In this document: piece by piece, positions 55,208-63,897 of the stretch
Numbering within the stretch: the stretch's first letter is position 1
Layout: every line of letters begins with the position of its first letter
Source of the DNA: Rhodococcus globerulus NBRC 14531
Lineage (GTDB): Bacteria > Actinomycetota > Actinomycetes > Mycobacteriales > Mycobacteriaceae
Reading direction: 5' to 3'
DNA: 64,000 nt
Assembly (NCBI RefSeq): GCF_001894805.1
Contig: NZ_BCWX01000008.1
Location: forward strand, 80,246-144,245
Notes under the pieces: generated by a model
Told to the model about the DNA's origin: nothing
Database searches by the model: none
Seen by the model: only the letters and a program-made list of their open reading frames with translations
Position numbers and translations under genes: made by a program

Positions 55208-56527
55208 GTGCCCGCCACCATCGACGCCGGAGCAACCGCCTGGTTGCTCATCAGCACCGCACTCGTTCTACTGATGACTCCAGGCCTTGCCTTGTTCTAC
55301 GGCGGCATGGTCCGCTCGACCGGCGTACTGAACATGATCATGATGAGCTTCGTCTCCATCGCGCTTGTCACCGTGGCCTGGCTGTTCGTGGGTTACAGCC
55401 TCGTATTCGGTGACGATCACGGCGGCATCATCGGCGGACTCGAACACCTCGGGATGGCAGGTATCGACCCGTCGACCGTGCACGGGAACGTTCCGGAAGT
55501 GCTGTTCGCGACCTTCCAACTGACGTTCGCCATCCTGACCGCAGCACTGATCAGTGGCGCCATCGCAGACCGGGCAAAGTTTTCCGCCTGGATGATCTTC
55601 GTCCCGATCTGGTCCCTCCTCGTCTACGCACCGGTCGCTCACTGGGTGTGGAATCCGGACGGTTGGCTGGCTCGAATGGGAGCCCTCGACTACGCGGGCG
55701 GCTTGGTCGTCGAGATCGTCTCCGGCGCGTCGGGCCTCGCGCTGGCTCTGGTCCTCGGTCAGCGCATGGGATTCAAAGCCGAGTCGATGCGTCCGCACAA
55801 CCTTCCCTTCGTCCTGCTCGGCGTCGGTCTGCTGTGGTTCGGGTGGTTCGGTTTCAACGCCGGTTCCGCTCTTGCCGCCGACGGTATGGCCGCGCAGATC
55901 TTCCTCAACACCCTCGTCGCCGGTTGCACCGGTCTGTTGGGCTGGCTGTTCGTCGAGCAGAACCGCGACGGCCATCCCACGACCTTCGGCGCCGCGTCCG
56001 GCGTCGTTGCCGGCCTTGTGGCAATCACGCCGTCCTGCGGAACCGTCAATATGTTCGGGGCCGTGATCATCGGACTGATCGCCGGCATCGTCTGCTCCTA
56101 TGCCGTTGGCTGGAAGCACAAACTCGGCTACGACGACTCCCTCGACGTGGTCGGCGTGCACCTCGTCGGCGGCATCATCGGATCCCTGTTGATCGGACTC
56201 CTCGCGACGGCCGTCATGACCGGCGGCCCTGAAGGACTCTTCTACGGTGGCGGTCTTGCACAGCTCGGCAAGCAGTTTGTCGGTGTTGTCGTCGTCGCGC
56301 TCTATGCCTTCGGTGTCACCTACGGCCTCGGCAAGCTGATCGATCGAACCTTCGGCTTCCGCATCTCGCGCGAAGACGAGGCCCGCGGAATCGACGTCGC
56401 ACTGCACGCCGAGTCCGCCTACGAGCACGGCGTCCTCGGACACGGTCCGATCGGCGGCCAGAACCCCAGTCCGTTCCTTCAGCGTCAGCGAGAGGAACGT
56501 GGGGAACGAGAACGCGACCGGGACTGA
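55208..56527 (+). CDS. amtB: Ammonium transporter AmtB family, with Glu at the first twin-His position
   Basis: An 11-helix ammonium channel/transporter of 439 aa (MTPGLALFYGGMVRS in helix 1, PHNLPFVLLGVGLLWFGWFGFNAGS, ITPSCGTV). In the pore, the second twin-His is present (His318 in DVVGVHLVGG), but the first reads Glu169 in GGLVVEIVSG where Escherichia coli AmtB has His168. Yeast Mep1/Mep3 carry this same His-to-Glu form, which changes transport behaviour. No glnK gene follows. GTG 55208 has GGGAGGAG 6 nt upstream. The divergent neighbour is dnaX. Confidence 0.93.
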   Translation: MPATIDAGATAWLLISTALVLLMTPGLALFYGGMVRSTGVLNMIMMSFVSIALVTVAWLFVGYSLVFGDDHGGIIGGLEHLGMAGIDPSTVHGNVPEVLFATFQLTFAILTAALISGAIADRAKFSAWMIFVPIWSLLVYAPVAHWVWNPDGWLARMGALDYAGGLVVEIVSGASGLALALVLGQRMGFKAESMRPHNLPFVLLGVGLLWFGWFGFNAGSALAADGMAAQIFLNTLVAGCTGLLGWLFVEQNRDGHPTTFGAASGVVAGLVAITPSCGTVNMFGAVIIGLIAGIVCSYAVGWKHKLGYDDSLDVVGVHLVGGIIGSLLIGLLATAVMTGGPEGLFYGGGLAQLGKQFVGVVVVALYAFGVTYGLGKLIDRTFGFRISREDEARGIDVALHAESAYEHGVLGHGPIGGQNPSPFLQRQREERGERERDRD

Positions 56528-56536
56528 AGGCAGGGG

Positions 56537-57562
56537 TCAGCGGGGATCACCGCCTGCACAAGGCTCGTAGACCGAACTCGCGAAATCCGGGACGGTAGGT
56601 GCCGGCGAACCAGCGAGGGGCGCCTGCTCTTTCCATGATTCCTTGGTGATGGTCATCGGCAGGTAGGCGTCCTTCAACGCTTCCCAGGCCGCAGTTCCCG
56701 CCTCCGGAGCCACGCCGGTCAGCTCTGCCATCCACTTCCCCATTACGGCGGCGTTTTGCGGATCCTGCGAGAAATCGTAGGTGTCCCACATCGCCTTGCA
56801 GTAATTCATGACGTCATTCGGACGCTCTGCGATCGTGCTGCAGGACGCGGTGGGATAACCGTGATTGAGACCCGACAGCGCATTGCCGGGCTTACCGATG
56901 ATGTCCGTGACACGCACGAACTCGGATTCGGAGAGCTGCGACGCCATGGTGGGACCGTAATAGAGGACGTCGACCTGTTTGGCCTTGAACGCCGCGATTG
57001 CGGTGGCCGGCGCTCCGACTCCGACAAAAGTTATGTCCTTGGCCGGATCCATACCCGCCTCTTGTGCCATCTGGCTGATCCACAATTCCATTCCCGCGCC
57101 ACGGGCTGTCACGCCGATCGTTTTGCCTTTGATGCTTGCCATCGTGGTGTCGGGATCGGTGGGGTCACCTGCAATCTCGGTTCCCGGTTGCGCGATCACA
57201 TCCATCGTGTTGCCCACCAGGGAGCCAAGAGCTTTCACGCATGCGCCCTTCTCGATCGCCGGCCACAGCATCGCCGGCACCATCGAACCGACCGTGAGGT
57301 CGTTGGAGATGACAGCGGCGGCAACAGCATTGGTCAAGGCAGGTGGATTCAATTCGACGTTGACTCCATGCTTGTCGAAGAACCCCTCGTTCTCGGCGAC
57401 GACGGTAAGCAGGTCGGTGGGCACCCCTTGGGTGACTCCGATCCTCATGACGGAACCCTCTGCCGAAGCGGCATCACTCCCGCATGCTCCCAAAGTGAAT
57501 GCGGCAACTGTCGTAGCGGCGATGAACATCGTCTTCGATGTCCGGAAACTTTGCGTGTTCAA
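56537..57562 (-). CDS. ABC-transporter substrate-binding lipoprotein (NMT1/SsuA-like), copy 1
   Basis: A 341-aa extracytoplasmic binding protein with a lipoprotein signal (TVAAFTLGAC), then the type-2 binding fold (MRIGVTQGVPTDLLTVVAENEGFFDKHGV). It resembles nitrate/sulfonate/thiamine-precursor binding proteins. It is nearly the same as the protein at 62706-63731, but no permease or ATPase is adjacent, so it may feed that importer. TTG 57562 is chosen: GAGGA lies 6 nt upstream and the length then equals copy 2. Confidence 0.85.
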   Translation of the reverse strand: MNTQSFRTSKTMFIAATTVAAFTLGACGSDAASAEGSVMRIGVTQGVPTDLLTVVAENEGFFDKHGVNVELNPPALTNAVAAAVISNDLTVGSMVPAMLWPAIEKGACVKALGSLVGNTMDVIAQPGTEIAGDPTDPDTTMASIKGKTIGVTARGAGMELWISQMAQEAGMDPAKDITFVGVGAPATAIAAFKAKQVDVLYYGPTMASQLSESEFVRVTDIIGKPGNALSGLNHGYPTASCSTIAERPNDVMNYCKAMWDTYDFSQDPQNAAVMGKWMAELTGVAPEAGTAAWEALKDAYLPMTITKESWKEQAPLAGSPAPTVPDFASSVYEPCAGGDPR

Positions 57563-57609
57563 CTGATGTCCTCGAATACTCAAGTGGGTGACGGAATGTG
57601 GAGCCTGGA

Positions 57610-58434
57610 CTAGATGACGACGCCGCCGTTGGCGCTGATCACCTGGCCGACGAGATAGTGGTTTTCACCGGCTAGGTAGAGCGCCAGGGACGCATATTCC
57701 TCAGGCTTTCCGAGCCGTCCGACCGGGATCATTTGATAGAGATTCCGCTTTTCCTCGTCGGTGGCATGTTCGAGGTAGGCCTCGAACGGCGGAGTGAGCA
57801 CACCTCCGCACGCGATTGCGTTCACAAAGATGTTGGCGCCGGCTACATCCAGGGCAACAGTCTTGGTCAGGTTCGCTACGGCGGCCTTGCTCGCGGAGTA
57901 ACCAGGACTGTGCATGCTTGCGGTGGATATACCGGCGACAGAGGAAATGTTGACGATCCGGCCGTACTGCTGAGGTTCCATGTACTTCAGTGCCTCGCGG
58001 GTGCAGTAAAACAGGCCGTGCACGTTGACATCCCACCACCGGAGCCAGTCGTCATCATCGAGGCTGCTGGTAATTCCGACTGCGCGCCGAGGAACAGGTG
58101 TCGTGACGTACTCGTAGTGCTTGTTACGTCGAATCTCGTCGGCCGGCGAGGTCGGCACAATTGCCGCATTGTTCACGAGAATGTGGACGGTACCGAATCT
58201 CTCTGCTGCAGCCGTGAACATCTCGGCCACTTCACTTTTCGACGAGACATCACAACGAACCGGAAGACTCTCGCGCCCCAAGCCCTCGATCTCGGCTTAT
58301 ACCTCTGCGAGTTTGTCACCCTGAACATCACACAGGACAAGGTTCGCGCCTTCCTCGGCCATCGCGAGTGCGATAGCCCGGCCAAGACCTTGTCCGGCGC
58401 CCGTGACAACCGCAACCCGGTTGAGAAGTTTCAT
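57610..58434 (-). pseudogene. SDR-family dehydrogenase interrupted by an in-frame stop
   Basis: The frame starts at ATG 58434 (MKLLNRVAVVTGAGQGLGRA) and reads 45 codons to a TAA (58299-58297). It then continues in the same frame with the rest of a normal SDR (NNAAIVPTSPADE, SSVAGISTASMHSPGYSASKAAV, C-terminal GQVISANGGVVI) to 57610. Without the TAA it would be a complete 274-aa NAD(P)-dependent SDR. It is divergent from the AraC gene and upstream of the binding-protein gene. Either a recent nonsense mutation or a sequencing error. Confidence 0.75.
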
Positions 58435-58479
58435 GCACAATCCCTTTCTCGAAGAAATTCGTGCCGACAAAACGGTGTG

Positions 58480-58616
58480 GACAACAGGGTTTTCGGGCAC
58501 CGAGCATGTCGCGGGGCAATGCTCGGCCCAATCGATGTGACGACCATCACGCTACAGTCGTCCCCGGCGACCGCGTTGACAGATTGGGTCGATATCCTTG
58601 ACAACATGGGACAACA
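58480..58616 (+). promoter_or_regulatory. Candidate AraC-type direct-repeat sites
   Basis: GACAACA occurs at 58480-58486, 58600-58606 and 58610-58616; the last two are 10 bp apart, one helical turn, as is usual for AraC-family half-sites. They lie in the 203-bp gap between the SDR and araC-like genes. Confidence 0.4.
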
Positions 58617-58637
58617 CGTCGAGAGTTCGGGCCGTCG

Positions 58638-59624
58638 ATGCTGAGGCTACGTAGTGCTGTCTTGAACGGATATGTCGAAGTGGCACAGTCGGTTGGACTG
58701 AATCCTCACCCCCTGATGCGGGTTGCCGGGATCGACCCCGCCTCGTTTGCCTCGACGCAGGGATGGATCGCAGCGAAGTCCGTGAGCGAGTTGCTCGAAC
58801 TCTCCGCATCACAATCGGGCCGTGACGATTTCGGCCTCAGAATGTCCCTTGATCGCGGTGTGTCGAACCTCGGTCCGGTGGGCCTGATCGCACGCGAGGA
58901 GCCCGACGTACGGAGCGCACTCGGAATCGTATTGCGCCACATGAAATTACACAACGAAGCAATCCGTCTCGATTTGACAGAATCTCGCGGCCTGGCCACG
59001 ATTCGAGTGACGCCGATGGACGGGATGATCCTGGGACAGCAATCGGTGGATCTGGTTGTCGCGTCGACCCTACGAGTCCTGTGCGATTTCCTGCCCGACG
59101 AATGGCTACCGATATCCACCTGTTTCACGCATGCGGCGCCCGCCGACGACGAGATGCACATTCGCATCTTCGGCCCGTCCATCCACTTCGATCACGAGAT
59201 CGACGGAATCATCATTGCAACAAGCGATTTGGATGCACCAAATCGACTGTCCAACCCCGTACTTCGTCCGTTCGCCCAAGAGTATCTCGGACTACTCGCA
59301 CCGCCGGAGAACCCGTCCCTGGCCGGACAGGTCCGAGACCTGATCGCCACACTGCTACCGACAGAGCATTGCTCGGTGACGCGTATCGCGCGCAGTCTGG
59401 GGATGGACAGGCGGACATTGCATCGGCGACTAGCGCAGTCGGGTGAGACGTACTCGTCGATCCTGGATGCGGTGCGACGCGATCAGGCCACAATGTCGAT
59501 CGAGCGCGGAGATCGTTCCCTCACCGAAATCTCGGTGGAACTCGGGTTTTCCGAGTTGAGCGCGTTCTCGAGGTGGTTCCGCCAACAGTTCGGATGCAGT
59601 CCGAAGGTCTGGTCGCAACAGTAA
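58638..59624 (+). CDS. AraC-family transcriptional regulator
   Basis: A 328-aa regulator. The N-terminal ~200 residues are the Arabinose_bd-type domain common in catabolic AraC proteins (VSELLELSASQSGRDDFGLRM). The C-terminal HTH_18 region has the two helix-turn-helices (VTRIARSLGMDRRTLHRRLAQSGETY and SLTEISVELGFSELSAFSRWFRQQFG). Divergent from the interrupted SDR gene; probably controls it and perhaps the nearby transport genes. Confidence 0.9.
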   Translation: MLRLRSAVLNGYVEVAQSVGLNPHPLMRVAGIDPASFASTQGWIAAKSVSELLELSASQSGRDDFGLRMSLDRGVSNLGPVGLIAREEPDVRSALGIVLRHMKLHNEAIRLDLTESRGLATIRVTPMDGMILGQQSVDLVVASTLRVLCDFLPDEWLPISTCFTHAAPADDEMHIRIFGPSIHFDHEIDGIIIATSDLDAPNRLSNPVLRPFAQEYLGLLAPPENPSLAGQVRDLIATLLPTEHCSVTRIARSLGMDRRTLHRRLAQSGETYSSILDAVRRDQATMSIERGDRSLTEISVELGFSELSAFSRWFRQQFGCSPKVWSQQ

Positions 59625-59696
59625 CTCTGGGCCGTTCACCGGCTGCTTCGATGATGTCCGAGGTAGGCAATAGTGGACCGACTGGCGGTACAGCCG

Positions 59697-60644
59697 TCAG
59701 CCAACTGGAGTAATCGGTGTCGACCGAACCTTCTCGATGAACTCGCGGGTTTCCTCGGCATCACGCGGACGGTAGAGGCGCATGCCGTAATAGAACTTCT
59801 GCCCCTCCGTCGCGCGGATGACGTTCGGCTTGTTCGCTACGCGGTCGTCACCGAACCAGATGCTGATGGTGCCGTCGTCGTTGCGAACCAGTTCGCTGTC
59901 GGACAGGCCAGGTCGGTCGACGTCGAGCCAGCCCATCCCGTCGTACTTGATCACCGAGAAGTATCCGTTGCGCTCGTAGTCCAGCGGCGGAACAGCAAAG
60001 GTCCACACATCCACACCGGTGGATGTGGCCACCGCCTGGAAGTATTGGGCATCCTCGGGCGGCAGACCACCCCAGCCCAGGCGGGCGCCCAACAGGTGCT
60101 GGTAAGAATCCGTACTGACGGGGGTACCGAAGCCCTTGGAGAAGTCCGCCTCGGCGGCATGAGTTTCCAGCTCGGCGCCGACCGACTTGCGGGTGTCCTC
60201 GTCGAACTCCCGGCCTCGGTACGGATTGGACGTCGCGGCGGTGATCCGGCGTGCGTCCTGCAACTCGTGGGCGCGGGCGAGCCCGCCCCCGGTCGCGGTG
60301 CGGCCCGCCACATACACATGAGTGCCGGTGGACAGGTCGGCGTTGCGCACTGTCAAAATCTCACCGGGGTAGATGACACCGACGACGTAATGGTTCTCGT
60401 CGATGATCTCGGCCACCTGGTATTCGCTGGACGGCGCGAGCGAGAAGGTGGCTTCCTCGGTCACGTCGACGACGGCGAAGGAGTAGATCAGGTCCACGTT
60501 CGACCGGATCACGACCTGGGTTTCGACGTTCACCGGCACCCTGGAGTGAAAGTACCTGTTGACCGGGGCCTTGGTGAGCTGCTCCCGGAAGTAGTGCGCG
60601 GTTTCAGCCTCGACGAAGTTGTCTCGGGTTACGATCTCGGTCAC
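59697..60644 (-). CDS. DUF1254/DUF1214 domain protein
   Basis: A 315-aa protein with an N-terminal DUF1254 domain (VNRYFHSRVPVNVETQVVIRSNVDLIYSFAVVDV pattern, in parts) and a C-terminal DUF1214 domain (GYFSVIKYDGMGWL, ISIWFGDD, YYGMRLYRPRDAE). The family is widespread but without defined biochemistry. No signal peptide is visible from the GTG at 60644, which has AAGGGA 6 nt upstream; the longer frame begins with a low-complexity basic tail and was rejected. Confidence 0.8.
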   Translation of the reverse strand: MTEIVTRDNFVEAETAHYFREQLTKAPVNRYFHSRVPVNVETQVVIRSNVDLIYSFAVVDVTEEATFSLAPSSEYQVAEIIDENHYVVGVIYPGEILTVRNADLSTGTHVYVAGRTATGGGLARAHELQDARRITAATSNPYRGREFDEDTRKSVGAELETHAAEADFSKGFGTPVSTDSYQHLLGARLGWGGLPPEDAQYFQAVATSTGVDVWTFAVPPLDYERNGYFSVIKYDGMGWLDVDRPGLSDSELVRNDDGTISIWFGDDRVANKPNVIRATEGQKFYYGMRLYRPRDAEETREFIEKVRSTPITPVG

Positions 60645-61012
60645 GGGGCGTCCCTTCTCGAACCAACAGATCAACGACGACGCTAATCGCCCGTGGAACC
60701 GCTGCCTTCGCCCGCCGCGGGTGAATTCACTGGCTGCGATATCTGCCCGCCCTGCATCATCGGCCGAGTTAGATCGAGCCCGCATCCCTGGAGAACCCTT
60801 TCGCGTCAGGGCGTGACCGACGCCTTCGCTGTGGACGGTTCAGCGCACTCTGGCGATCCCTCGCCCATCCGATCGCGACGATGTGCATGATCGACCGCCA
60901 CACCTCTGCCCTGTCACGTGTGTTCGCGACAGGGCCTTCTCACTGGCGGGGTCAACTAATCAATCACGGCTGCCTTACGGGCCAACCGCCGCGCGTGCTC
61001 GCTGCGCGAGAA
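60645..61012. other. Intergenic stretch, no gene seen
   Basis: 368 bp between the DUF1254 start and the ABC ATPase stop. It must hold the promoter of the DUF1254 gene. One perfect 8-bp hairpin (GCCCTGTC 60908-60915 with GACAGGGC 60928-60935) could end the ABC operon but lacks a T-run. No coding potential or RNA gene recognised. Confidence 0.5.
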
Positions 61013-61825
61013 TCAGTGCGAGTTCAGCGTTGCGCGCAACTCCCCCAACATGTCACGGAACTCCTTGCTGCTTTCCAGGCCGGCCTCATCTCGAGGTCGA
61101 TCCATCTCGATTTTCATATCCACCACAACCTCACCGGCGCGCATGGCAACTACCCGATCCGCGATGAGCAATGCCTCGTTCAGATCGTGTGTCACGAAAA
61201 CCACGGTCTGCCGTTCCTGGCTCCACACATCAAGGAATTCGTCGCGAACCACGTCGCGGGTCTGCGCATCCAGCGCCGAGAACGGCTCATCCATGAGGAT
61301 CAATGCCGGCTTCATCACCCACGTCCGGGCGAGAGCCGCACGCTGACGCATGCCCTGCGACAGTTGCCACGGGTACCGGTCCGCTGCAGCCTCGAGTCCG
61401 ACTCTGCGCAGCATCTCCATCGACCGCTCACGCCGCTCGGCCTTTCCGACATGAGCAAGCTCCATACCGAGCTCCACATTCTGCCTGGCCGTACGCCACG
61501 GATACAGCGCGTCACGGGCGAACATGTATCCCATCTCCGAACGCGCCTGCGCCGGACTGGTGCCCAGCACCGAGACGGAGCCGGTGGTCGGATGAATCAA
61601 TCCCCCCATCAGATTCAGCGCTGTTGTCTTTCCGCAGCCACTGTGTCCTACCAGTACCAACAGCTCACCCCGCTTACCCGTGAGCGAGAGATCTCGAACT
61701 CCGGAGAAGGTGCTCGCGCCAGCTGGCGTGTAATCCAATGTTGCAGAACGAATCTCGAACGCGGGGTCTTCGACTGCAACGGCGTTGTCGGTTCCCACAG
61801 CTTTCACTCCTGTATACGTCATCAT
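61013..61825 (-). CDS. ABC-transporter ATPase (SsuB/TauB/NrtD-like)
   Basis: A 270-aa nucleotide-binding subunit: Walker A VGHSGCGKTTAL, Q-loop GYMFARDALYPW, signature LSQGMRQRAALAR, Walker B LILMDEPFSALD and the H-loop VTHDLNEALL. The family energises uptake of nitrate, sulfonates, taurine or thiamine precursors. The ATG at 61825 overlaps the permease stop; an alternative ATG is at 61822. The Q-loop region reads Phe-Ala-Arg where many members have Gln, a variation seen in some of this subfamily. Confidence 0.92.
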   Translation of the reverse strand: MMTYTGVKAVGTDNAVAVEDPAFEIRSATLDYTPAGASTFSGVRDLSLTGKRGELLVLVGHSGCGKTTALNLMGGLIHPTTGSVSVLGTSPAQARSEMGYMFARDALYPWRTARQNVELGMELAHVGKAERRERSMEMLRRVGLEAAADRYPWQLSQGMRQRAALARTWVMKPALILMDEPFSALDAQTRDVVRDEFLDVWSQERQTVVFVTHDLNEALLIADRVVAMRAGEVVVDMKIEMDRPRDEAGLESSKEFRDMLGELRATLNSH

Positions 61826-62709
61826 GCGTCCTGCGGGGGTTGCCAACGAAGAATCGACTTCTCGATACGCCCGGCGGCAGCGTTGAACACTGCGGCGATC
61901 ACTGCAAGAACGATCAGCGCGGCGTACACCGTCCCGAGGTCGAACGCAGCCGAGGATGCCGAGATCTGCTGCCCCAAGCCACTTGTCGAGGCGATGAGTT
62001 CTGCGCCGACTACGCCGAGGAGCGAGTAGATCAGGCCTAGCCGAAGACCGGCGAAGATGGACGGCACGGCCACCGGCAAGAGCACCTTGTAGAAGCGCTG
62101 CCACTTACTCGCTCCCATGACCACGGACAGCCGAAGCAATTCCGAGTCGGCACTCGATACACCGGCCCTGGTATTGATGGTGATGATGAAGACAACCAGC
62201 GTGAATGCCAGGACGATTTTCGAGGTCGAACCGATACCGAAGTAGATGACGAACACCGGGGCAAGAGCAATGCGCGGCATCGCATTGATCGCGTCCAGGA
62301 ACGGAGAAACCACGGCCTCGACGCTCGGCGCCAGCGCGAGCCCGATGCCCGCGGCAATACCGATCACCGCGCTCAGAATCAATGCGATGAAGGCCGCAGA
62401 CACCGTCGACCACAGGTCAGGCCAGAAAGTGCCTTTCTCCTGCCAAGCCAGAAAGGCCTCCCACACGAGCTTCGGGTTCGACACCACCAGCTTGTTCTCA
62501 CCGGCGTAGTTGTAGCTGATCTGCCAGGCAGCCAGTATCGCGATCAGCAGCGCTATCTGCACCGCGAGTAATGATCCGCCGGAAAGTTTGGCCTTGGCGC
62601 CGGTAGCGCCGACAACAACTTTCTTACCCTTCGGCTTCTTTTCCTCTGGTGGGACAGGTTGAAGTACCGGGTCGACGCGCGTCGTCGCGACGGCAGCGGG
62701 AGGGGTCAT
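61822..62709 (-). CDS. ABC-transporter permease (SsuC/TauC-like)
   Basis: A 295-aa inner-membrane permease with a long charged N-terminal tail (PEEKKPKGKK), then six helices and the BPD_transp_1 domain. SVVMGASKWQRFYKVLLPVAVPSIFAGLRLG is the loop that contacts the ATPase (EAA-type). Its ATG overlaps the stop of the binding-protein gene (62706-62709), so the operon order is binding protein, permease, ATPase. Confidence 0.92.
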   Translation of the reverse strand: MTPPAAVATTRVDPVLQPVPPEEKKPKGKKVVVGATGAKAKLSGGSLLAVQIALLIAILAAWQISYNYAGENKLVVSNPKLVWEAFLAWQEKGTFWPDLWSTVSAAFIALILSAVIGIAAGIGLALAPSVEAVVSPFLDAINAMPRIALAPVFVIYFGIGSTSKIVLAFTLVVFIITINTRAGVSSADSELLRLSVVMGASKWQRFYKVLLPVAVPSIFAGLRLGLIYSLLGVVGAELIASTSGLGQQISASSAAFDLGTVYAALIVLAVIAAVFNAAAGRIEKSILRWQPPQDA

Positions 62710-63731
62710 CGCGGATCACCACCCGTGCACGGCTCGTAGACCGAGCTGGCGAAATCCGGCGCAACGGGAGCCGGCGAACCAGCCAACTCGGCTTGCGCTT
62801 CCCACGATTCCTGCGTGATGGTCATCGGCAGATACGTCGATTTCAGTGCGTCCCAGGCTGCCGGTCCCCCGGCAGGCGAGACACCGATCAGCTCGGACAT
62901 CCATTTGCCCATCGCCGCAGCGTTTTTGGGATCCTGCGCAAAATCGTAGGTGTCCCACATCGCCTTGCAGTAGTTCAACAAGTCGTTCGGGCGTTGCTCG
63001 ATCGTGTTGCAGGACGCCGAGGGATATCCCTGAACAAGCGAGGAAAGCGCATTCCCGGGCTTGCCGATAATGTCCGTCACGCGCACTACTTCGGATTCGG
63101 GCAACTGCTCGGCCATAGTGGGGCCGTAGTAGAGAACGTCAACCTGCTTGGCCTTGAACGCCTGGATTGCTGTGGCCGGCGCTCCGACTCCCACGAACGT
63201 GACGTCCTTGGCCGGGTCCAGACCGGCATCGTTGAGCAGCTGCGTAATCCACAGTTCCATGCCGGATCCACGGGAAGTGACACCGATGGTCTTTCCTTTG
63301 ATGCTCGCCATAGTGGTGTTGGGATCGGTGGGGTCACCGGCGATCTCGGTGCCTGGCTGCGCAATCACATCCATCGTGTTTCCGAGCGTGGAGCCCAAAG
63401 CCTTTGCACAGGCGCCCTTGTCGATTGCCGGCCACAAGGTCCCGGGCACCATGGTCCCGACAGTGATGTCGTTCGAAATGACGGCGGCGGAGAGGGCGGT
63501 GGTCAAGGAGGGAGGCATCAGTTCGACGTTGACCCCACGCTTGTCGAAGAAACCCTCGTTTTCAGCAACGACGGTGAGCAGATCGCCTGGCACTCCCTGA
63601 GTGATTCCGATCTTCATGACAGAGCCGTCGGCAGAGGCAGAATCACTGCCGCAGGCACCCAAACTGAATGCGGTCGCTGTAGTGGCGGCGATGACCGCCG
63701 CCTTCCGTGCCCAAGAACGTTGTGAACTCAT
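62706..63731 (-). CDS. ABC-transporter substrate-binding lipoprotein (NMT1/SsuA-like), copy 2
   Basis: A 341-aa lipoprotein (lipobox FSLGAC, Cys27) with the same type-2 binding fold as copy 1 at 56537. Most residues are identical, including MELWI, GVGAPATAI, QVDVLYYGPTM and the DFASSVYEPC C-terminus. First gene of the importer operon. The ligand is unknown; the linked oxidoreductase-type genes hint at an organic acid, but that is inference. Confidence 0.9.
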   Translation of the reverse strand: MSSQRSWARKAAVIAATTATAFSLGACGSDSASADGSVMKIGITQGVPGDLLTVVAENEGFFDKRGVNVELMPPSLTTALSAAVISNDITVGTMVPGTLWPAIDKGACAKALGSTLGNTMDVIAQPGTEIAGDPTDPNTTMASIKGKTIGVTSRGSGMELWITQLLNDAGLDPAKDVTFVGVGAPATAIQAFKAKQVDVLYYGPTMAEQLPESEVVRVTDIIGKPGNALSSLVQGYPSASCNTIEQRPNDLLNYCKAMWDTYDFAQDPKNAAAMGKWMSELIGVSPAGGPAAWDALKSTYLPMTITQESWEAQAELAGSPAPVAPDFASSVYEPCTGGDPR

Positions 63732-63840
63732 CTGACTTTTCTCATACCCTTTAGTGTCTTGTGAAGGTAGTCGCTACGAACCGGGATGCGAGCCAACACA
63801 ATTGGTGTGCGCAAAATGCGCCGGCGGCTGTACTGAGCGT

Positions 63841-63874
63841 GTCCGGGGCACGGCAGTACTGGCGCGCCCCGGAC
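63841..63874. other. G+C-rich hairpin in the intergenic region
   Basis: GTCCGGGGC (63841-63849) and GCCCCGGAC (63866-63874) form a perfect 9-bp stem between the partial gene at the window end and the importer operon. It lies just after the partial gene's stop on the minus strand, so it may serve as its terminator, though no T-run follows. Confidence 0.45.
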
Positions 63875-63897
63875 AAAACATGCAGGTTGACGAAAAA

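Noticed and set aside
58297..58299. Recoding of the SDR stop as selenocysteine or pyrrolysine.
   Set aside because: The codon is TAA, which is not used for either.
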